Shown here: positions 1 through 7,678 of the stretch, piece after piece
Layout of the letters: the number at the start of each line of letters is the position of its first letter
Numbering within the stretch: position 1 is the stretch's first letter
DNA from: Streptomyces sp. NRRL F-4489
GTDB lineage: Bacteria; Actinomycetota; Actinomycetes; Streptomycetales; Streptomycetaceae
DNA: 34,426 nucleotides
Direction: 5' to 3'
Assembly: GCF_001509485.1 (NCBI RefSeq)
Contig: NZ_LLZI01000258.1
Location: 1 to 34,426 of the forward strand
Notes under the pieces: model-generated
What the model was told of the DNA's origin: nothing
What the model saw: the letters and a program-made list of their open reading frames with translations, nothing else
Database searches by the model: none
Program-made: the position numbers and the translations under genes

Positions 1-26
1 GATGCTGTTGGTTAATCCGGGGCCTG
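1..26 (+). repeat. Left terminal inverted repeat of the IS1182-type element
   Basis: Bases 1-26 are the exact reverse complement of 1768-1793 (26 of 26). The repeat may extend outside the window; the base that would pair with position 1794 is not available. Confidence 0.9.
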
Positions 27-31
27 GCGTG

Positions 32-74
32 ACGTCGGCCTTCAAGACCTGGTTGTGGTCTTGAAGGCCGACGT
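32..74 (+). promoter_or_regulatory. Perfect 18-bp hairpin just upstream of the transposase start
   Basis: Bases 32-49 pair perfectly with 57-74 around a 7-base loop, ending 6 bases before the ATG at 81. In an RNA transcribed into the element from outside, this stem would form and could block ribosome access or terminate read-through. Such protection from impinging transcription is known for IS10 and IS50. The role here is inferred; the perfect stem is directly visible. There is no U-run after it. Confidence 0.75.
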
Positions 75-80
75 TGTCGT

Positions 81-1766
81 ATGGGGTGGGTGCGGATGTC
101 GATGCAGCCGAAGGGATCTGGAGAGATCCCGGTGGAGACGGTGCGGGTGGCGCGGGCCGCGTTCCCGAAGGGGAGTCTGGCGATCCGGGTGCGGGACGAG
201 CTGGGGCCGTTGTTCACGGACGAGGAGTTCGTGGACCTGTTCCCGGTGCGGGGCAGGCCTGCCTGGTCACCGGGCCGGCTCGCGCTGGTACTGGTGTTGC
301 AGTTCGTCGAAGGGCTCACCGACCGGCAGGCCGCGGAAGCGGTCCGGGCCAGGATCGACTTCAAGTACGCACTCGGCCTCCAGCTCGACGATCCGGGATT
401 CGACTTCTCGGTGCTGTCGGAGTTCCGGGACCGGCTGGTGGAGGCGGACGCCGGGCGGCGGGTGCTGGACAGCATCCTGGCTGCGGCCCGGGACAAGGGC
501 CTGCTGAAGACGGCGGGCCGAGCCCGCACCGACGCCACGCATGTGCTGTCGTCGGTGCGGGAGCTGTCCTGGCTGGAGATGGTGGCCGAGACCCTGCGAT
601 CCGCGCTCAACGCACTTGCCCAGGCTGCCCCGGACTGGCTGGCCGGTGTCGCGGAGCCGGACTGGTTCAGGCACTACGCCACCCGCGCGGAGGACTCCCG
701 GTTCCCCAAGGCCCGCGCCAAGCGCGAGGAGGTGGGCTTGCGGGTCGGTCGTGACGGGATGCGTCTGCTTGAGGCGGTCTTCGCCGCTGACGCACCGCCT
801 GGCCTGGGCACCCTGACGGAGGTGGAGACCTTACGGCAGATGTGGGTCCAGCACTTCCACCTGGTGGAGGGCGAGGTGAGGCGGCGGGGCCCAAAAGACC
901 GCCCGCCGGGCGCGTTGCGCCCGGTCACCCCCTATGACACCGAGGCCCGAGGCAGCGTCAAACGGGACACTGTGTGGAACGGATACAAGGTCCACCTGAC
1001 CGAGACCTGCGAGCCGGAGACGCCGAACCTGATCACGAACGTGGCCACCACCCTCGCCACAGTCCACGACAGCGTGATGGTCCCCGAGATCCATGACGCG
1101 CTGGCCGCACGGGACTGCCTGCCCGATGAGCACTGGGTCGACGCCGGATATCCCACCGCCGGCCAGGTCGTCGCCGCCCGACGGGAGCACGGCGTCGTCC
1201 TGCACGGGCCGATGGCCGCCAACACCGCCGCGTCGGCCGACGGCCCCTTCGGGCAGGACGCCTTCACCATCGACTGGGACCGCGAGCGGGTGACCTGTCC
1301 GAACGGCGTCGTCAGTACACAGTGGGCCGAGCGGCGTTCCCAGCAGGGCCTGCCCGTCATCCGGGTCCGCTTCAGCCCGGCCGACTGCCGTCCCTGCCCT
1401 CACCTACGCGACTGCGTCAACTCACCCTCGCCACGACGCCGCGAGCTCAACCTCCGGCAGGGCCGCGACGAACACGAAACCGTCCGAACGGCCCGAGCCG
1501 AGCAGCAAACCGATACATGGAAAGAGCGGTACAACATCCGTGCCGGTGTCGAGGGCACCTTCTCCCAAGCCGTCGGACGCTGCGGCCTGCGCAGATCCCG
1601 CTACCGAGGCCTCGCGAAGACCAGCCTCCAGCACCAGCTCACCGGCGCCGCGATCAACCTCGCCCGCATCGACGCCCACCTCACCGGCCAACCACGAGCC
1701 CGCACCCGCACCAGCCACTTCGCAGCACTTCGCCCCGCCGATCAAACGATCGACGGGGCGAAGTAG
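81..1766 (+). CDS. IS1182-family transposase
   Basis: A 561-residue DDE transposase that would cut and join the 26-bp ends of the surrounding element. The N-terminal part (about residues 30-125, containing LFTDEEFVDLF and LSEFRDRL) is the DUF772/InsH-type domain shared by IS5- and IS1182-type enzymes. The catalytic core follows: a first Asp in RTDATHV, a second in VDAGYPTAG and the Glu in the C-terminal RAGVEGTFSQAV. The region with CRPCPHLRDC resembles the cysteine pattern common in this family. No convincing ribosome site precedes ATG 81; ATG codons at 96 and 102 in the same frame are alternatives, so the first residues are uncertain. The frame is uninterrupted and family length is normal, so the enzyme is probably functional. 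Confidence 0.9.
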   Translation: MGWVRMSMQPKGSGEIPVETVRVARAAFPKGSLAIRVRDELGPLFTDEEFVDLFPVRGRPAWSPGRLALVLVLQFVEGLTDRQAAEAVRARIDFKYALGLQLDDPGFDFSVLSEFRDRLVEADAGRRVLDSILAAARDKGLLKTAGRARTDATHVLSSVRELSWLEMVAETLRSALNALAQAAPDWLAGVAEPDWFRHYATRAEDSRFPKARAKREEVGLRVGRDGMRLLEAVFAADAPPGLGTLTEVETLRQMWVQHFHLVEGEVRRRGPKDRPPGALRPVTPYDTEARGSVKRDTVWNGYKVHLTETCEPETPNLITNVATTLATVHDSVMVPEIHDALAARDCLPDEHWVDAGYPTAGQVVAARREHGVVLHGPMAANTAASADGPFGQDAFTIDWDRERVTCPNGVVSTQWAERRSQQGLPVIRVRFSPADCRPCPHLRDCVNSPSPRRRELNLRQGRDEHETVRTARAEQQTDTWKERYNIRAGVEGTFSQAVGRCGLRRSRYRGLAKTSLQHQLTGAAINLARIDAHLTGQPRARTRTSHFAALRPADQTIDGAK

Positions 1767-1767
1767 A

Positions 1768-1793
1768 CAGGCCCCGGATTAACCAACAGCATC
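1768..1793 (-). repeat. Right terminal inverted repeat of the IS1182-type element
   Basis: Exact reverse complement of bases 1-26. It begins 1 bp after the transposase stop codon (1764-1766). Confidence 0.9.
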
Positions 1794-2047
1794 AGCGGGA
1801 ATCTGACCGGGGCTCCGGCATGTGTGCTGCCTGTGCCGACGCGAACGACAGAGCCGCCTCCGGGGCCGCTCGGCCCTTATTAGGCCGGCTTGTCGACCAC
1901 CGTTAGCTGACACTCCCGCAGCGCGCGCAAGCCGCACGCGCACCTGACCGGACGAATCTTGGCTGGCGTGGTGCGTGTGCGGCTGTGGAATTGCTCCGGG
2001 CTGCGCGCCATCAGATTTTCGAGACTGCAAGCAGCACTCGTCGCTAC
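1794..2047. other. Spacer between IS element and secreted-protein gene
   Basis: No credible gene is seen. It includes the downstream side of the minus-strand gene that ends at 2048. No clear terminator hairpin with a T-tract was found. Confidence 0.5.
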
Positions 2048-2407
2048 CTACTTTTTGACGTACAGGTACTGGTGGAGAACCCAAGCGTCGGCAACCTTTA
2101 CCATCTTCCCGTGGCAGACATACTGACGCCACGTACCTTCAGTTACGCCTCGGTCCCCCTCCATTCTGCAGCTGGCCTCGTCACCCATGAACGCGCGCTC
2201 AAAGACGTAGCCGGCTGGAGGATTCCAGTCCGTCTGGAGTGCGCGAGAGGCAGCTTCTCCGTCGGCGGCGATCGCGATCTGGCTGGGCGCCTTCAACGTA
2301 GAAACCTGGGGAGTGGGCGCCGCCTGCGCGATGCCCTGAGTGGCTACGATGAACGCGGCACCAACCGTGGCAATGCCCGCAGTCACACACTTCTTCTTGT
2401 TTTTCAT
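2048..2407 (-). CDS. Small secreted protein with two mature cysteines, unknown function
   Basis: A 119-residue protein with a classical Sec signal peptide: a lysine-rich start (MKNKKK), a hydrophobic core and a likely signal peptidase I site after IAQA (about residue 29). The mature part is about 90 residues and holds two cysteines (in EASCRM and QYVCHGK) that could form one disulfide. It ends with an aromatic, basic tail (HQYLYVKK). The start has an AAAGGA-type ribosome site about 8 bases upstream. The signal peptide resembles that of the peptide encoded at 5624-5983 (TQG-x-AQAA in both). It lies 195 bp downstream of the serine-hydrolase gene on the same strand, so it may be a second substrate, an accessory factor or an immunity protein of that cluster. 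I do not recognise the mature domain. Confidence 0.75.
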   Translation of the reverse strand: MKNKKKCVTAGIATVGAAFIVATQGIAQAAPTPQVSTLKAPSQIAIAADGEAASRALQTDWNPPAGYVFERAFMGDEASCRMEGDRGVTEGTWRQYVCHGKMVKVADAWVLHQYLYVKK

Positions 2408-2602
2408 GGCTCATTCCTTTGCGAATCGGTGTCATGGCCTGCCCAAGACATGGGAGAACCTGGCACTCCGTGAGTGAGTCGGTGGCCGTACGGGCACCGA
2501 GTTCGGACTGGCTCAGAAGCAGATGGATTCGCCGTCGGGCACAGCAACCCTTTTACGGGCTACGAGACTTTGGGTAGTGGCCGTCGCCGAGTGGGCCATC
2601 CT

Positions 2603-3433
2603 TCACCTCTTGAGCTTCTGCAGAGCGAGGCGAGTGGTGCGGCGGTGGTTTCTGTGGAGACGGTGCAGGAAGATCCAACGGCCGTCTTCATGGGCGGCGG
2701 CGAACGCGGATGCAGTTCGCGTTGCGCCGTTGTGCCAGAGAGCTGATCCGCTGCGGACCCATGTGGGAGCAGGTTCACCGAGCACGCGGTCCACTGCGAG
2801 ACCGACCACCAGACGGGCTGCAGTGCGCGGGGTAGCCCATAGTCCGCCGGCTGGCAGGATTGGTCCCGTCAGCGTCCAGTGGGAACGGGGCCGGCCGAAG
2901 AAGTCGTAGGCTACGAGTCGTCGTTCAGGTGATGGCAAAGCAGTCACGGCACCTGGTGGTAGACCCAATGGGGCGAGCACGTATTCGTCCGTCAGCTGCT
3001 GAAAGGTGCGGCCAGTTGCTGTGGTGAGCGCATGACCGAGGATGGCGTATCCGAGGTTGGAGTACTCCTCCTTGCCCACGGGACCGGTTGCTGTCGTGTG
3101 CCAGTTCCTCAGCACTTCATGCAAAGCTGTCTCGGTGAAGGAAGCGTAGGGATCCGCAGTGAAGCCATGGGCCTGGGGAGGTAGGCGCGGTAGTCCAGAG
3201 GTATGTTCAGCAAGGTTCCGCAGAGTGACCCCCGTGTTCTTCGGAACGTCGGCGAGGCGGGTTTCGAGGGGGTCATCGAGATGGAGTACTTCCACGGTTG
3301 CGAGCTGAGTCAGGATCGTGCCGGTGACCACTTTGGAGAGCGATCCCAATTCGACGAAGTGGTTGAGAGAGTGTCCGCGCGATACGTGGTTCTTGACCCC
3401 TCTGCCGCCCAGAACACAGGTGGGCACCGACAT
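2603..3433 (-). CDS. Class C beta-lactamase-like serine hydrolase
   Basis: A 276-residue serine hydrolase of the beta-lactamase / penicillin-binding / esterase fold. All three catalytic signatures are present: S31-L-S-K34 (nucleophile and general base), Y124-S-N126, and H234-N-G236 in place of the KTG box. There is no signal peptide, and only 30 residues precede the SxxK motif, fewer than in secreted class C enzymes, so it probably acts in the cytoplasm or has lost an N-terminal export segment. ATG 3433 has a good ribosome site (GGAG, 5-base gap), which argues for this start. It follows the DCC oxidoreductase gene by 47 bp and likely shares its transcript. Substrate unknown; hydrolysis or trimming of a peptide made by the cluster is an inference. 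Confidence 0.8.
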   Translation of the reverse strand: MSVPTCVLGGRGVKNHVSRGHSLNHFVELGSLSKVVTGTILTQLATVEVLHLDDPLETRLADVPKNTGVTLRNLAEHTSGLPRLPPQAHGFTADPYASFTETALHEVLRNWHTTATGPVGKEEYSNLGYAILGHALTTATGRTFQQLTDEYVLAPLGLPPGAVTALPSPERRLVAYDFFGRPRSHWTLTGPILPAGGLWATPRTAARLVVGLAVDRVLGEPAPTWVRSGSALWHNGATRTASAFAAAHEDGRWIFLHRLHRNHRRTTRLALQKLKR

Positions 3434-3480
3434 CCTTGCTCCTGTCTGTTCTCATCTGTCGAGAGGTGGTAGAAGTCATC

Positions 3481-3879
3481 TCATGGCTGTGGTGGTGGCA
3501 GGCGGCATGCATAGGTTCCGCCGGGCATTCGGTGGCGGTTTCGAGCCACCCACCGGTAGACAGCATGAGCACACCGGATCACTCCAGGGAAGGTGATCAC
3601 CGCGCCGGCTATCCGGTACCTGCGGCGTGGGGAGCGACGCAGATAGACCGCCAGGGCGTCAGCGCCGCCGGCCAGGACATGGCCGTCTCGCAGTATGAGG
3701 ACCTCACGGTCGAGCTGCTCGATGTGGGGCCGTGTTGTCTCTTCTGGAAGAGACTGCCAGGGAACCGCTTCCATGAATGGGCGCCCCGGGGAGGAAATGC
3801 GGTTCATGACGTTCTGGCAAAACCCGCAGTCTCCATCGAAAACGAGCAGCGGTTCGGAGCGGATGATCGGTGAAGTCAC
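3481..3879 (-). CDS. DCC-type (DUF393) thiol-disulfide oxidoreductase-like protein
   Basis: A 132-residue protein of the DCC1-like / DUF393 family. The hallmark DGDCGFC (residues 15-21) follows a short first beta strand and gives the D-x-x-C-x-x-C pattern thought to be a redox-active CxxC in a thioredoxin-like fold. GTG 3879 is chosen as start because GAGGAAGG lies about 5 bases upstream; the frame is also open to an ATG at 3915, which lacks such a site. No signal peptide is seen. DUF393 genes are often next to, or fused with, HTTM-domain genes, as here (84 bp downstream of one). A role in redox handling of the HTTM partner or of a cysteine-containing substrate is plausible but not shown. Confidence 0.85.
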   Translation of the reverse strand: MTSPIIRSEPLLVFDGDCGFCQNVMNRISSPGRPFMEAVPWQSLPEETTRPHIEQLDREVLILRDGHVLAGGADALAVYLRRSPRRRYRIAGAVITFPGVIRCAHAVYRWVARNRHRMPGGTYACRLPPPQP

Positions 3880-3963
3880 GGAACCTTCCTCGTGGTCTGG
3901 TCGATCGGCAAACACGGCCGCCGAGAAGCAATCGTCCGCGGTCCGATCTGAATAGCTGTCAGC

Positions 3964-4995
3964 TCACCCATCGGAGGAGACAGCCGCAGGATGTGGCTGA
4001 GTCGGCGCCGTGCTGGCCGGTGGCGTTGCGACGGGTGCGGCGCTGGATTGCCGCTTGAGAGAGCCCGCAGATCGCAGACGGCGGATCAACGGGCTGCACC
4101 GTTTAGCTACTGTTTCGAGCGCCCCGCTCAGGAAGATGAGATCGCACGCCATCATGGTTAGTGCGAAGCTCGTGAGCCCCATGAAGATGCCAATGGCCAG
4201 GTGGAAGCTGATGGAAGCGACCGCAGCCCACGGGCGCAGGCGCGGAACCAGGATGCCCAGCGGGAAGTACACCAGAAAGATCGTTGTGGAATACGTTCCC
4301 AGAAATACCAGAAATTCATTCTGGTAGACGAGTTCAGAAACTCCAGGGAGTTTGAATTCGGACAGTCGAAGGACGTAGAAGAGGGCCGTACCCTCCTGCC
4401 ACACTTTACCTTGCACCTTGTACAGGCCGCTCACCATGTATACCAAACAGATCTGGATGGCGATGGCCAGGATGCCGAGGTTATGCAGGGGATGCGAGAG
4501 TGATTTCACGATGCTGGGCACACGCCGCGAAATCTTTCGTGCGACTCCCGTGGAAAATGAAAGACGCCCGTAGCAGCGGGTGAGCAGTAGCATGGGAATA
4601 ACTACGTAGGCTAGGTTGTCCCCACCGTCCAGAAGGATCGGCTGACGCTGGTAGATCGACCACAGGAACACCCAGTGGAGGGCCAGTACCAGCCTTCCGC
4701 CGACACCGCAGGTCACTGCCAAAGCGGTCAGCATTCCCAGATGAAAGATGGCCTGGAACCATGCTTCGGAATTACTGAAGGCGTAGAGGCTGAAGGTCCC
4801 GTTGTCGTGCAGTTGGGAGATGAAAGTTCGCCATGGAAGCACACCGTCGGGACCGAAAAGATAGGAACGGTCGCCGTACTGGCTCGCGTAGTACATAAAT
4901 CCAACGAAGCCGAGCAAGGCTCGTGTTCCGCTGACACCGAGGACACTGAAAGACTGGGTGCCGGCCGCGTCCAGGAAGCGGGTTATCTTTTTCAC
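3964..4995 (-). CDS. HTTM-domain (SdpB-like) polytopic membrane protein
   Basis: A 343-residue integral membrane protein with about seven to eight hydrophobic segments between residues 20 and 295. It has features of the HTTM domain, the membrane module shared by vitamin K-dependent gamma-carboxylase and SdpB-type proteins: GDRSYLFGPDGVLPW near the N-terminus, then RQPILLDGGDNLAYV, and KVWQEGTALFYVLRL. The last 45 or so residues are a Pro/Ala/Ser-rich cytoplasmic-type tail. It starts at a GTG that overlaps the stop of the preceding gene by 4 bp (GTGA), so translation is coupled to the DUF5819 protein. In Bacillus subtilis SdpB works with SdpA to mature the SDP toxin. The same pairing is inferred here; a chemical activity cannot be read from sequence. 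Confidence 0.85.
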   Translation of the reverse strand: MKKITRFLDAAGTQSFSVLGVSGTRALLGFVGFMYYASQYGDRSYLFGPDGVLPWRTFISQLHDNGTFSLYAFSNSEAWFQAIFHLGMLTALAVTCGVGGRLVLALHWVFLWSIYQRQPILLDGGDNLAYVVIPMLLLTRCYGRLSFSTGVARKISRRVPSIVKSLSHPLHNLGILAIAIQICLVYMVSGLYKVQGKVWQEGTALFYVLRLSEFKLPGVSELVYQNEFLVFLGTYSTTIFLVYFPLGILVPRLRPWAAVASISFHLAIGIFMGLTSFALTMMACDLIFLSGALETVAKRCSPLIRRLRSAGSLKRQSSAAPVATPPASTAPTQPHPAAVSSDG

Positions 4996-5627
4996 TGCGG
5001 CCCCACTTTCACCCAGTCCATATCCTGTACGTCCGTTTTACTGCGAGCCTTCGGATCGTTTCGCTTGGACCACGGTGGCAGCTTCTCCACGTAGACGCGA
5101 ACCTGCACTTTGTCCGGGCTCCCGCCACACACCTTGGGCATTTGGGTGAGCGAGTACTTGGAGAGGAATGCGACGGCTTCCCTGCGATTCTTCTTCTCAA
5201 GCGGAGTTTCTGGTAGTGGCCGCTCATGCAATGCCTTCTGCTGCTCTCTGAGCTCATCAAGCACCGGATCGCCACCACTTAGCTGCAGAACGTTTCCCGT
5301 CACAAGTCGTGACATGCGGGATGGGAAGAACCTGCTGCTCTGGGCTGCGTCGATGTATCTGCTCGTCACATCGTAGAAGCCGGTGATCTTGCCATTCGCG
5401 CACCTACCGCGGGCGAAAATACCTCGATTCTCGGATAGCGGGTTCGGGGCGAAGAGCTTCCAGTTCTGCGCCTGATATGGCTCCAGGTAATTGTTCACGA
5501 AGCCCATGACACGGAGTTTTATCGGGGTCAGCGGCATCTGCGAGAAGCTGGCTGCGCAGAAATGAAGGCCCAGGAGGGCAGCGCCGACGAGCAGCGCCAC
5601 CCTCCTGGTTATAGTGTGTTCCTTCAC
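4992..5627 (-). CDS. DUF5819 (SdpA-like) membrane-anchored protein
   Basis: A 211-residue protein with one N-terminal membrane segment (about residues 9-30) and a globular part expected outside the membrane. The family signature is the segment YQAQNWKLFAPNP (about residues 53-65), typical of DUF5819. A tryptophan followed by aromatic residues and a proline reminds me of SdpA proteins, the partners of SdpB in Bacillus. It uses a GTG start overlapping the stop of the peptide gene (GTGA at 5624-5627), and its own stop overlaps the start of the HTTM gene in the same way. This tight three-gene coupling suggests a stoichiometric complex that processes or exports the small peptide. No enzyme motif is evident. 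The link to SdpA is by context and weak motif resemblance. Confidence 0.8.
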   Translation of the reverse strand: MKEHTITRRVALLVGAALLGLHFCAASFSQMPLTPIKLRVMGFVNNYLEPYQAQNWKLFAPNPLSENRGIFARGRCANGKITGFYDVTSRYIDAAQSSRFFPSRMSRLVTGNVLQLSGGDPVLDELREQQKALHERPLPETPLEKKNRREAVAFLSKYSLTQMPKVCGGSPDKVQVRVYVEKLPPWSKRNDPKARSKTDVQDMDWVKVGPQ

Positions 5628-5983
5628 TTGTCGAAGACCATCTCGACGGAGGAACCGTTCGGAACGGACGAAGCCGGAGCGACACCGAAGGCGTCAGTGA
5701 CATTACCGGCCAGATCCGCAGCCGCATCTCCTGCCAGCTGAGCCGCAGCCTTTCCGTGCACGTACGCCTTCTGAGCCGCGCTGGTCAAAGCATTTCCGAC
5801 CTTGCCGGCCAGCTTTCCAAGGCCACCGATGGCCTGCGGTGCGTTGTCCGGCCCCTGCGTCGTCGCGACGGCCGCAGAAACAGCCGGCGCCTTCGCCTCG
5901 GCAGCCTGCGCCGAACCCTGGGTCGTCACGACCAAGGCAGCACTCGCAAGAGCAACAGCGACCCCAGCGGCTATCTTCTTCAT
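5624..5983 (-). CDS. Small secreted Ala/Gly-rich peptide precursor, candidate toxin or signal
   Basis: A 119-residue precursor, first gene of the cassette. It has a Sec signal peptide (MKKIAAG start, Ala/Val-rich core, cleavage expected after SAQA, residue 27). The mature region has no cysteine. A linker rich in Ala, Pro and Gln is followed by a Gly/Ala-rich amphipathic stretch starting at IGGLGKLAGKVGNAL, about 45 residues long, then a polar C-terminus (PNGSSVEMVFDK). A double-glycine site (QAIGG) could mark a second cleavage. ATG 5983 has a purine-rich ribosome site (AAAGGAAAGGGAAG). The composition resembles helical bacteriocin-like peptides, and the SdpA/SdpB-like genes behind it suggest it is the SdpC equivalent, although SDP itself carries a disulfide and this peptide cannot. 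Confidence 0.8.
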   Translation of the reverse strand: MKKIAAGVAVALASAALVVTTQGSAQAAEAKAPAVSAAVATTQGPDNAPQAIGGLGKLAGKVGNALTSAAQKAYVHGKAAAQLAGDAAADLAGNVTDAFGVAPASSVPNGSSVEMVFDK

Positions 5984-6779
5984 ACTCTTCCCTTTCCTTT
6001 AAATGCCCGCTTCGACAGCTGGCAGGTGATACGCCAATCGCGGGCGCGAATGACGGCATGACGGGTAAACGAATCTCAGGATGCAAGCACGGCACATGAA
6101 CCGGGTACCTACGTCCATCACAATCGCGGCCATGAAAAATTAGCCCGATAGGAAAGGTGAGGACGCGGCTAGACGCCACCGCACATCACTTCACCATTAA
6201 CCCGCTAGGGAAGTTGCGCAAGGCAACAGAACGAATCCCCGTAACGCATGCAGCTTTCCCCCTGTTTACCCCCTGCAGCCCTCCAATTTGGAAGGGCTTT
6301 GCAATGCGCCATGAATACTTCCATGCCCCCACAAGGCGTGTCTACGAGATAAGAGGAGAAGAGACTAATCCGAGGTGTCCGGAAATCACGCGTGTCGGAG
6401 ATGCCTCTCGGTGGCCAGATCGTCGAGAAACCGGAGGGAAATGCTCCCGTTCGCTAACTGCCTGCTTGTACTACTCTGCGAAGTTGAAGGCCGCCGATGA
6501 ATCCAACGGATGCATCTCGCAATCTGGCGATGGATTCACGTCAGCGAGCGAGAGTCCTTCTTGCGCGCACTTGATCAAGCTGGCCTGAAACTTCGTTTCA
6601 TTGCGGTGTGATCACGCCGCAATGGCCTGAAAGCATGTCTTCAGCAACCGATGTCGGTACAAGTCGTTACTGCGATGTCTCATGACGTTAGTTCCACAAT
6701 GTCCTCGCACGTGAGGTGCCGTGGGAGCGTCTCGAGGGGTCGCTGCGACTGGCCGAAGGAGACGCGGGGAGTCGCTGCC
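5984..6779. other. Low-GC intergenic stretch upstream of the peptide cassette
   Basis: About 800 bp without a gene I can support. It must hold the promoter for the minus-strand cassette beginning at 5983, but I see no unambiguous -35/-10 pair. A plus-strand open frame at 6157-6588 lacks codon bias and family features. Base composition is clearly less GC-rich than the core regions, in keeping with acquired DNA. Confidence 0.5.
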
Positions 6780-6914
6780 GAGGTCCAACTGACCGACGAT
6801 CGGCCAGCCTCCGAGAGTGGCGTGCAGCCGCTCGTGGCCGTAGCACTTGAGGAAGCCCACGAGCGCAACGCGCCGTTCACGCTCAGGCATGTAGTCATAC
6901 GCATATGCCCCCTC
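6780..6914 (-). pseudogene. IS481-family transposase remnant (C-terminal fragment)
   Basis: Read on the minus strand, this piece encodes EGAYA-x-DY-x(3)-ERE-x(3)-AL-x-GFLKCYGHERLHATLGG, followed by WPI. That is the C-terminal end typical of IS481-type transposases, where the usual form is EWAY...Y-NHxRPHxALGGRPP. No catalytic core is left and the following residues do not match the family. It abuts the IS3 remnant running the opposite way. Confidence 0.6.
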
Positions 6915-7678
6915 GCTGGCGCCAGCGCGCGAAGGAGCCGTGCGAGCGGCACCGCCGCGACGCGAAGCTGACCGAGCAGACTCGGCAGATCCACCACAAA
7001 TCCGGAGGTATCTGCGGCTCGCCACGCGTGCATGCCATCCTCAAACGCGCGAGCCTGGCGGTGGGTCGCAAACGTGTCAAGCGGCTGATGAGCGAGGCTC
7101 AGCTCTCGGGCCTCAGCCCCCGCCGCAAGGGCTTCACCCGCCGCGGCCCCAGGGCCACACTGCTCTAGGCCTGGCCAACCGCAACTTCACCGCGCCCGCA
7201 CCGAACCGGTTGTGGGTCACCGAGCTGACCGTGATCCCCACCGGCGAGGGGCCACTATGGCTCTCCGCCATCCGGGACGCGCTCTTCCGCTGGCTGGCGG
7301 CCTGGGGGCCTCCGCCGGCGCCGATGCCAACCGAGTCCTCACCACGCTGGAGTACGCGCTGGCCAGCTGCGAGGTCAATCCCGGAACGCTCGTCCATCAC
7401 GCGGACCAGGCTGCCAAAACACGTTGATCGAGCTCGCAACTTGCCGTTGAAGTACGCGAATTGAGGCGTCCATGGGACCAGTCGGGAACTCGTACAACAA
7501 CGCCCTGGCGGAGAACCTGCCACTCTTCGAGTACATCGATGGTTTCCATAATCCCCGGTGCATCCAGGAACGGCTCGGCTTCCTCAGTCCCGTCGAGTTC
7601 GAGCAGAAGCACTACGCCGAGAAGCCGACGACCAAGCAAGCGGAACTGAAGCGCCGTCAAGGCACCCTGACCAACTGA
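6905..7678 (+). pseudogene. Degenerate IS3-family orfB transposase
   Basis: Several frames together rebuild an IS3-type OrfB. Bases 6905-7168 give the HTH_21 part (LTEQTRQIHHKSGG, SPRVHAILKR, VGRKRVKRLM). A second frame continues with NRNFTAPAPNRLWVTELTVI and IPTGEGPLWLSAIRDAL. A third gives LTTLEYALASCEVNPGTLVHHADQ up to a stop at 7427. The last, 7472-7678, gives NSYNNALAENL joined directly to LFEYIDGFHNP, with roughly 22 residues missing between, and ends PVEFEQKHYAE. At least three frame breaks and one deletion are present, the first catalytic Asp is Glu (VTEL), and no orfA is found. It is dead. Confidence 0.85.

Larger units (their letters stand above)
1..1793 (+). mobile_element. Complete IS1182-family insertion sequence
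   Basis: The element is bounded by perfect 26-bp terminal inverted repeats (1-26 and 1768-1793) and holds one transposase gene whose stop codon ends 1 bp before the right repeat. The window starts exactly at the left end, so a target-site duplication cannot be checked. The perfect ends and uninterrupted gene suggest a recent or still competent insertion. A strong hairpin (32-74) sits between the left end and the transposase start. Family assignment rests on the DUF772-type N-terminus and DDE domain of the protein. Confidence 0.9.

Noticed and set aside
5984..6300. Riboswitch or structured leader before the peptide cassette
   Set aside because: No long stems or known motif could be found by eye.
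6157..6588. 143-codon plus-strand open frame upstream of the peptide cassette
   Set aside because: No ribosome site, no codon bias, no domain; the AT-richer DNA here gives no support for coding.
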